Assembly: GCF_040675875.1 (NCBI RefSeq)
Contig: NZ_JBEGII010000001.1
Coordinates: 2,790,001 to 2,854,000, forward strand
DNA length: 64,000 nucleotides
Source: Microbacterium sp. LWO12-1.2
Lineage (GTDB): Bacteria; Actinomycetota; Actinomycetes; Actinomycetales; Microbacteriaceae
Direction: 5' to 3'
Shown: positions 59,336 through 64,000 of the stretch, piece by piece
Layout: each line of letters opens with the position of its first letter
Position numbering within the stretch: the stretch's first letter is position 1
The notes under the pieces: generated by a model
What the model was told of the DNA's origin: nothing
What the model saw: only the letters and a program-made list of their open reading frames with translations
Databases searched by the model: none
Program-made: the position numbers and the translations under genes

Positions 59336-60766
59336 ATGTCAGAGACCCCCACCGACCACGTCGAACAGCGCGCGGCGCTGCTCGACGCGTGGGTGGAGAA
59401 GCGTCGACAGATCGCCATACTCGAATCCGAAGCAGCCGAGCTGCTCGTCGATCGACTGCACCTGGGCGACGCCGACACGCGTGAGAACCCCTACCACCGC
59501 GACATGATCCACCGGTCGATGGTCGCCGAGTACTCCGCTGCCGGCCACGTCTCGCAGGGCAGCATCGAGTACGCGTTCTCGGACGCCGCCTTCCTCGACT
59601 CCGATCACCCCGCTGCGCGCGAGTCCTTCCGTCAGGGCGCGATCACGGCCGCGCATGTGCGTGAGATCGTCCGCGCCGGTGCGATCGTGCGGGAGGCCGT
59701 CCGCGAGGGGAGAACGGAAGCCGGGGCGCTGGGCCTCTACGACGCCGCAGCGGTGCTCGTCGCCGAGCAGGACACTCCGGCGCGCACCCGCGCCCTGGTG
59801 CGCCAGATCGCTGCAGCGCTGGCCGGCGAGACGCTGGTCGGCCGGCATCGCCGCGCCTCTGCCGAGAGAAGCGTCACGATGCGTTCCGTCGACGATGGAC
59901 TCGCGTTGATCACGGTCGTGCTCCCCGAACACCTGGCCGCCGCGATCATGGACCGGCTCACGCGCCTCGCACGTCAGGTGATCGCCGCGCGCGACGACGT
60001 CGAATCAGTTCCCCACCACGACGTGCTCGCCCCCGACGACCTCGACTCCGGAGAGAACCCGATCTTCCCCGAAGACCTCGACTGGAGTGATCCGAGCATC
60101 GACGAGTGGGCAATCTTCGGCGAACGAGACACCTTCACCACCGACCCGCTCCCCGAGCCCGGTCCTGTCGTGGTCCCGGCCGATACGCGGACGATGGACC
60201 AGGTGCGCACGGATCTGCTGACCGACCTGCTGCTCGCGTCCGACCCCACTGAGGCAGCCGGCGGGGGCATCGATCAGATCCAGGCGCACATCCAGGTGAC
60301 GGTCGCCGCCACGACCCTCACCGGAGCCGATGACCGCCCTGCCGAGCTCGACGGCTTCGGCCCGATCGATCCCGACATCGCCCGCGACCTCGCCGGGCGC
60401 AATGGGGGCTGGTCCCGTCTCTTCCTCGATCCGACCGGGATGGTCACCGAGACCGACACGTACAGTCCGACCGAAGGCATGCGTCGGTTCCTGCGGGCTC
60501 GCGACCAGCACTGCCGCTTCCCCGGGTGCCGTATGCCGGTGCACCGCTGCCAGATCGATCACAACCACGACCACGCGCGAGGCGGGTGCACCAGCTTGTC
60601 CAACCTCAGTCACTTCTGCACCGGGCACCACGTGCTGAAACATCCCGATATCGACGAGCGCCATCGATGGACCGCGCGACAGCTTCCCGACCGGAGCCTC
60701 GATTGGGTCAGTCCGCTCGGTCGGCACTACAGCGATGCGCCGCCGCGCCGGGTGATGTTCGTCTGA
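59336..60766 (+). CDS. DUF222 / HNH endonuclease (13E12-repeat type)
   Basis: 476 residues. The N-terminal two-thirds is a DUF222 helical region (AAVLVAEQDTPARTRALVRQIAAALAGE and following). The C-terminal HNH domain reads CRFPGCRMPVHRCQIDHNHDHARGG, with zinc-binding Cys pairs and FCTGHHVLKH. Proteins of this group are widespread in actinobacteria, often in several copies. In mycobacteria, 13E12-type genes are reported to be DNA-damage-induced. A leaderless start (TAGGCT six bases upstream) and an overlapping LexA-like box fit SOS control. It is not part of a recognisable mobile element here. Confidence 0.9.
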   Translation: MSETPTDHVEQRAALLDAWVEKRRQIAILESEAAELLVDRLHLGDADTRENPYHRDMIHRSMVAEYSAAGHVSQGSIEYAFSDAAFLDSDHPAARESFRQGAITAAHVREIVRAGAIVREAVREGRTEAGALGLYDAAAVLVAEQDTPARTRALVRQIAAALAGETLVGRHRRASAERSVTMRSVDDGLALITVVLPEHLAAAIMDRLTRLARQVIAARDDVESVPHHDVLAPDDLDSGENPIFPEDLDWSDPSIDEWAIFGERDTFTTDPLPEPGPVVVPADTRTMDQVRTDLLTDLLLASDPTEAAGGGIDQIQAHIQVTVAATTLTGADDRPAELDGFGPIDPDIARDLAGRNGGWSRLFLDPTGMVTETDTYSPTEGMRRFLRARDQHCRFPGCRMPVHRCQIDHNHDHARGGCTSLSNLSHFCTGHHVLKHPDIDERHRWTARQLPDRSLDWVSPLGRHYSDAPPRRVMFV

Positions 60767-60772
60767 GGGCGG

Positions 60773-62095
60773 TCAGGCCCGAGCAGCTGCCGCCGCCTCG
60801 GCCGCGACCGGAAGTGCGGCCTCGATGCGCTGCAGTTCCTCCTCGCCGTGTGCAGCGGTGAGGAACCAGGCCTCGAAGACGCTCGGCGGAAGCGCGATGC
60901 CCTGCTCGCGCAGCGAGTGGAAGAACGGGGCGTAGCGGAACGACTCCTGCGCCTGGGCCTCTGCGTAGTCGCGCGGGGCGGAAGCGCGGAACGACGCATT
61001 GAACAGGTTCCCGGCCTTCGCGACCGCGTGGGTGACGCCGGCACCGGCGAGAGCGGCGTCGAGCGCGGTGGAGACCCTGTCAGCAGCGGCGTCGACCGTG
61101 GCGTAGACCTCGGGCGTCGCCAGACGCAGCGTCGCCAGCCCCGCCGCGACCGAGAGCGGGTTCCCCGACAGCGTTCCAGCCTGGTAGACCGGCCCCAGCG
61201 GGGCGAGCAGGTCCATGACCTCGGCACGCCCTCCGAGCGCGGCCAGCGGCATCCCTCCGCCGACGACCTTGCCGAAGGTGACGATGTCGGGAAGATACTC
61301 CTCCCCCGCGGCAGCCTGCAGGCCCCAGAAACCGGCGGGATGCACCCGGAAGCCGGTGAGCACCTCGTCGAGGATCATCAGGGCCCCGTGCGCGTGGGCG
61401 GTGTCGGCGATCAGGCGGTTGAAGCCGGGCAGCGGAGCGACCACGCCCATGTTCGCCGCAGACGCCTCCACGATGACCGCCGCGATGCGAGGGCCATGCT
61501 CGGCGAAGACCGCCGCGAGAGCGTCCGGGTCGTTGTAGCCGATCACGAGCGTCTGCGCGGCGATCGGTGCGGGCACTCCGGCCGAGCCGGGCAGCGCCAG
61601 CGTCGCGACACCGGAGCCGGCCTCTGCGAGGAGCCCGTCCGAGTGCCCGTGATAGTGCCCGGCGAACTTCACCAGCAGGTCTCTGCCCGTGGCACCGCGC
61701 GCCAGGCGGATCGCCGTCATCGTCGCCTCGGTGCCTGTCGACACCAGGCGCACGCGCTCGATCGGACGCGTCTCGCCGAAGCGCACGCGCTCCGCGATCA
61801 CGGCGGCGAGTTCGACCTCGCCCTCCGTGGGCGCACCGAAGGAGAGACCGCGGGTCGCCGCCTCCTGCACGGCGGCGACGACCTCGGGGTGCGCGTGACC
61901 GAGGAGCGCAGGACCCCACGAGGCGACGAGGTCGATGTACTCGTTGCCGGCGGCATCCGTGACGGTCGCGCCCTTCGCGGAGGCGAGGAAGCGGGGGGTG
62001 CCGCCGACCGACCCGTAGGCGCGCACCGGGGAGTTCACTCCGCCGGGGATCACCGCGCGGGCGGCAGAGAACAGGTCGTCATTGCGATCGGTCAT
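60773..62095 (-). CDS. hemL: Glutamate-1-semialdehyde 2,1-aminomutase
   Basis: 440 residues, the usual length. The N-terminus has [18 protein letters not shown], the substrate signature, and the PLP Lys is in [18 protein letters not shown]. Other landmarks are [14 protein letters not shown] and [15 protein letters not shown]. It converts glutamate-1-semialdehyde to 5-aminolevulinate in the C5 heme route. It is the last of the hem genes in the window, 31 bases after hemB. Confidence 0.97.
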   Translation of the reverse strand: MTDRNDDLFSAARAVIPGGVNSPVRAYGSVGGTPRFLASAKGATVTDAAGNEYIDLVASWGPALLGHAHPEVVAAVQEAATRGLSFGAPTEGEVELAAVIAERVRFGETRPIERVRLVSTGTEATMTAIRLARGATGRDLLVKFAGHYHGHSDGLLAEAGSGVATLALPGSAGVPAPIAAQTLVIGYNDPDALAAVFAEHGPRIAAVIVEASAANMGVVAPLPGFNRLIADTAHAHGALMILDEVLTGFRVHPAGFWGLQAAAGEEYLPDIVTFGKVVGGGMPLAALGGRAEVMDLLAPLGPVYQAGTLSGNPLSVAAGLATLRLATPEVYATVDAAADRVSTALDAALAGAGVTHAVAKAGNLFNASFRASAPRDYAEAQAQESFRYAPFFHSLREQGIALPPSVFEAWFLTAAHGEEELQRIEAALPVAAEAAAAARA

Positions 62096-62126
62096 GATGA
62101 TGCTCCGAAGAAGAGAGAGATACGGC

Positions 62127-63104
62127 TCAGGCGCGCAGCCAGCGGGCGGCCTCGGTCGCCCAGTAGGTCAGCACCGCGTCGGCACCGGCACGGCGGATCG
62201 ACAGCAGCGACTCCAGGATGGCGGCACGGCGATCGATCCAGCCGTTCGCGGCGGCGGCCTCGATCATGGCGTATTCGCCGGACACCTGGTATGCCCAGAC
62301 CGGAATACTGACGGTGTCGCGCACTTCGCGCAGCACGTCGAGGAAGGCCATGGCGGGCTTCACCATCACGATGTCGGCGCCCTCGGCCTCGTCGACGACG
62401 GCCTCGCGCACGCCCTCGCGGCGGTTGCCCGGGTCGAGCTGATACGTGCGGCGGTCGCCGGTGAGCTGGGAGTCGACGGCCTCACGGAACGGTCCGTAGA
62501 AGGCGCTGGCGTACTTCGCGGCGTAGGCGAGGATCAGGGTCTGCGTGAAGCCCTCCGCGTCGAGCGCGGCGCGGATGACGGCGACCTGGCCGTCCATCAT
62601 GCCCGACAGCCCGAGCAGCTGGGACCCGGCGCGTGCCTGCGCGAGAGCCATCGACGTGTACCGCTCGAGCGTCGCATCGTTGTCGACGGACCCGTCGGCA
62701 GCAAGCACGCCGCAGTGGCCGTGGTCGGTGAACTCGTCGAGACACAGGTCGGTCTGCACGACGAGGGCATCGCCGACCTCCGCCGCCAGCGCCTCGGTCG
62801 CCACGTTCAGGATCCCGTGGGGGTCGTCCGCGCCCGAACCGCGGGCGTCGCGCACCGCGGGAACGCCGAACAGCATCACACCGCCCACACCGGCTTCGGC
62901 GGCCTCGACCGCCGCCGCGCGCAGCGAGTCCAGCGAGTGCTGGGCGACGCCGGGCATGGATCCGATCGCGACCGGCTCGCTGAGCCCCTCACGCACGAAC
63001 ATCGGCAGCACGAGCTGTCGCGGCTGCAGCGAGGTCTCGCGAACGAGATCGCGCACCGCCGGCGACTGGCGCAGGCGCCTCAGCCGGACTTCGGGGAAGC
63101 TCAC
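62127..63104 (-). CDS. hemB: Delta-aminolevulinic acid dehydratase (porphobilinogen synthase)
   Basis: 325 residues. The two active-site lysines are in [16 protein letters not shown] and [13 protein letters not shown]. The metal-site segment reads [15 protein letters not shown]. The central Cys of the zinc enzymes is replaced by Asp, so this is the magnesium type. It condenses two aminolevulinates to porphobilinogen. The start overlaps the hemD stop by ATGA. Confidence 0.97.
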   Translation of the reverse strand: MSFPEVRLRRLRQSPAVRDLVRETSLQPRQLVLPMFVREGLSEPVAIGSMPGVAQHSLDSLRAAAVEAAEAGVGGVMLFGVPAVRDARGSGADDPHGILNVATEALAAEVGDALVVQTDLCLDEFTDHGHCGVLAADGSVDNDATLERYTSMALAQARAGSQLLGLSGMMDGQVAVIRAALDAEGFTQTLILAYAAKYASAFYGPFREAVDSQLTGDRRTYQLDPGNRREGVREAVVDEAEGADIVMVKPAMAFLDVLREVRDTVSIPVWAYQVSGEYAMIEAAAANGWIDRRAAILESLLSIRRAGADAVLTYWATEAARWLRA

Positions 63105-63895
63105 GGTGCGAACTCGTCTGCCGCGTGCGGAAGCGTGAAGTGCGACACGGCATCGATCAGCGCGTCGACCGTCTGACGATCGGCGACGACCGAGACCGGG
63201 AGGCCGGCCCTCTGGGCGTCACGCGCCGTACGAGGGCCGATCGCAGCGAGCAGCGTCTCATCGGGGATCTCGGGGAACTGCTCACGCACCTGCTCCGCGA
63301 CCGAACCACTCGTGATGAGGATCGCGTTGATGCGACCGTTCTCGACATCGCGCTTGATGCGGTCGGTCACCGGAACACCGACCGTGCGGTAGGCGACGAC
63401 ACTGTGCACATCGTGCCCGGCCTCCGACAGCAACCGGCTCAGCACGGGCTTCGCGATCTCGCTGCGCAGCGCCAGGATGCGCCGGGGCTCGGACTCGAGC
63501 GCGATGAGCTGCTCCGCCATACCTTCAGCGGAGTTGTCCTGTGCCGGCACCAGGGCCACTTCGTAGCCGACGGCCTGGAGCGCCGCGGCGGTCGTCTCTC
63601 CGACTGCCGCGATACGAGTCGACGGCGGCACTGCCGCGCGGTGCGCGAACAGCACGTCGACCGTGGTCGCGCTCGTGATGGTCAGCCAGTCGAACTCGCC
63701 CGCAGCCAACTGCTCCAGGGCGACGTCGAGCGCCGCCTGGTCGGTCGTGGGCGCGAAGTTGATCAACGGCGCGACGACGGGGGTCGCTCCCTGCGCTCGC
63801 AGGCTGGCGGCCACGCCGTCGCCCCACGGCCCTCCGCGGGGCACGAGGATGCGCCAGCCGTCCAGTGGTCGGTCCTGCTTCATATCGGATGTCAT
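63101..63895 (-). CDS. hemD: Uroporphyrinogen-III synthase
   Basis: 264 residues of the HemD fold, two similar alpha/beta halves. [32 protein letters not shown] starts domain 1. [15 protein letters not shown] and [18 protein letters not shown] are typical. The second half has [14 protein letters not shown] and [19 protein letters not shown]. It closes hydroxymethylbilane to uroporphyrinogen III. It overlaps both hemC and hemB by four bases, so the genes are coupled. Confidence 0.93.
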   Translation of the reverse strand: MTSDMKQDRPLDGWRILVPRGGPWGDGVAASLRAQGATPVVAPLINFAPTTDQAALDVALEQLAAGEFDWLTITSATTVDVLFAHRAAVPPSTRIAAVGETTAAALQAVGYEVALVPAQDNSAEGMAEQLIALESEPRRILALRSEIAKPVLSRLLSEAGHDVHSVVAYRTVGVPVTDRIKRDVENGRINAILITSGSVAEQVREQFPEIPDETLLAAIGPRTARDAQRAGLPVSVVADRQTVDALIDAVSHFTLPHAADEFAP

Positions 63896-64000
63896 GAGGA
63901 AAGATGCTCTCGGGAGACGAGGTCGGCCGCCCCTTGATCGAGCAACCGACGGGCAACAGTCAACCCGAGCTCGCGCGCTGCGTGCATCGGGCCTGCACCA
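63892..64000 (-). CDS. hemC: Hydroxymethylbilane synthase, C-terminal end
   Basis: Only the last ~35 residues are in the window, ending in TGA that overlaps the hemD start (ATGA). The frame reads GAGPMHAARELGLTVARR then [17 protein letters not shown], which matches the C-terminus of porphobilinogen deaminase. The order hemC-hemD-hemB-hemL and the overlap support the call. Confidence 0.85.
   Translation of the reverse strand, partial: GAGPMHAARELGLTVARRLLDQGAADLVSREHLSS

Noticed and set aside
1..64000. Prophage, integrative element or toxin-antitoxin and defence genes
   Set aside because: I saw no integrase, transposase, phage structural gene, restriction system or paired toxin-antitoxin. 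The HNH gene is of the chromosomal DUF222 type.

Overview
The window looks like a high-GC actinobacterial chromosome segment, most likely Microbacteriaceae (Microbacterium-like). The evidence is base composition, actinobacterial gene families (DUF222 HNH nuclease, LAxTG-anchored surface protein, YkoEDC, Mg-type HemB), many ATGA start/stop overlaps and several candidate leaderless genes. The genus is an inference. I see no tRNA, rRNA, CRISPR array, phage or insertion sequence.

Layout. (a) 2-3561 (+): a sugar or sugar-acid operon whose substrate I cannot name (end of an FGGY kinase, 2-hydroxyacid dehydrogenase, shikimate-dehydrogenase-like protein, phosphotriesterase-like hydrolase, ABM protein). 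(b) 3844-7520 (-): a ribose-type ABC importer, followed upstream by a tagatose-3-epimerase-like isomerase (7713-8582) and its divergent LacI regulator (8794-9795), which has a pair of perfect 14-bp operators. (c) 9967-16232: a non-phosphorylative L-fucose pathway (mutarotase, aldo-keto reductase, fuconate dehydratase, FAH-type hydrolase, SDR, fuconolactonase) and an FCD-type GntR regulator. A motif with core ACATC(C/G)GAT lies at the importer promoter, at the divergent dehydratase/hydrolase promoter and in front of the regulator, suggesting one regulon. (d) 16349-19383: transaldolase, PfkB kinase, RbsD and a UTRA-type GntR regulator. The operator AACCTGT-N4-ACAGGTT recurs 26 kb away before the KDPG aldolase/TauE pair (42973-44378). 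(e) 19427-26622: a PLP enzyme, an ACT protein, and a cluster of GntR, class V aminotransferase and a sugar ABC importer. (f) 26743-36521: aldo-keto reductase, MocR regulator with a small divergent gene, a DUF4407 membrane protein, TetR with a flavodoxin-like reductase, and 3-hydroxybutyrate dehydrogenase with two hydrolases and a LysR regulator. (g) 36538-42851: RlmN, an L7/L12-C-like membrane protein and a 1406-residue wall-anchored DUF4838 protein. (h) 44415-49184: two SDRs and a TPP-riboswitch-controlled YkoEDC importer. (i) 49369-60766: DD-carboxypeptidase, heterodimeric ABC exporter, enoyl-CoA hydratase family protein, an ABC ATPase with a 400-residue acidic/His tail, a hypothetical protein and a DUF222 nuclease with a LexA-like box. 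(j) 60773-64000 (-): hemC(partial)-hemD-hemB-hemL.

The window is essentially a carbohydrate-utilisation region with interlocking local regulators, followed by housekeeping genes. No intergenic gap exceeds 300 bp. Several gaps hold palindromic repeats: a 58-bp element in three copies, an element bounded by GTTCACAACTCAGGA in two copies, a symmetric TGCAGGA element, and four copies of a CCTGAGCCTGTCGAAGG-type repeat, three of them inside coding sequence. I found no single spectacular new system. The best candidates for new biology are the two operator-linked sugar regulons, the unassigned operon at the left end, the aminotransferase/ABC cluster, the acidic/His-tailed ABC ATPase and the palindromic repeat families.
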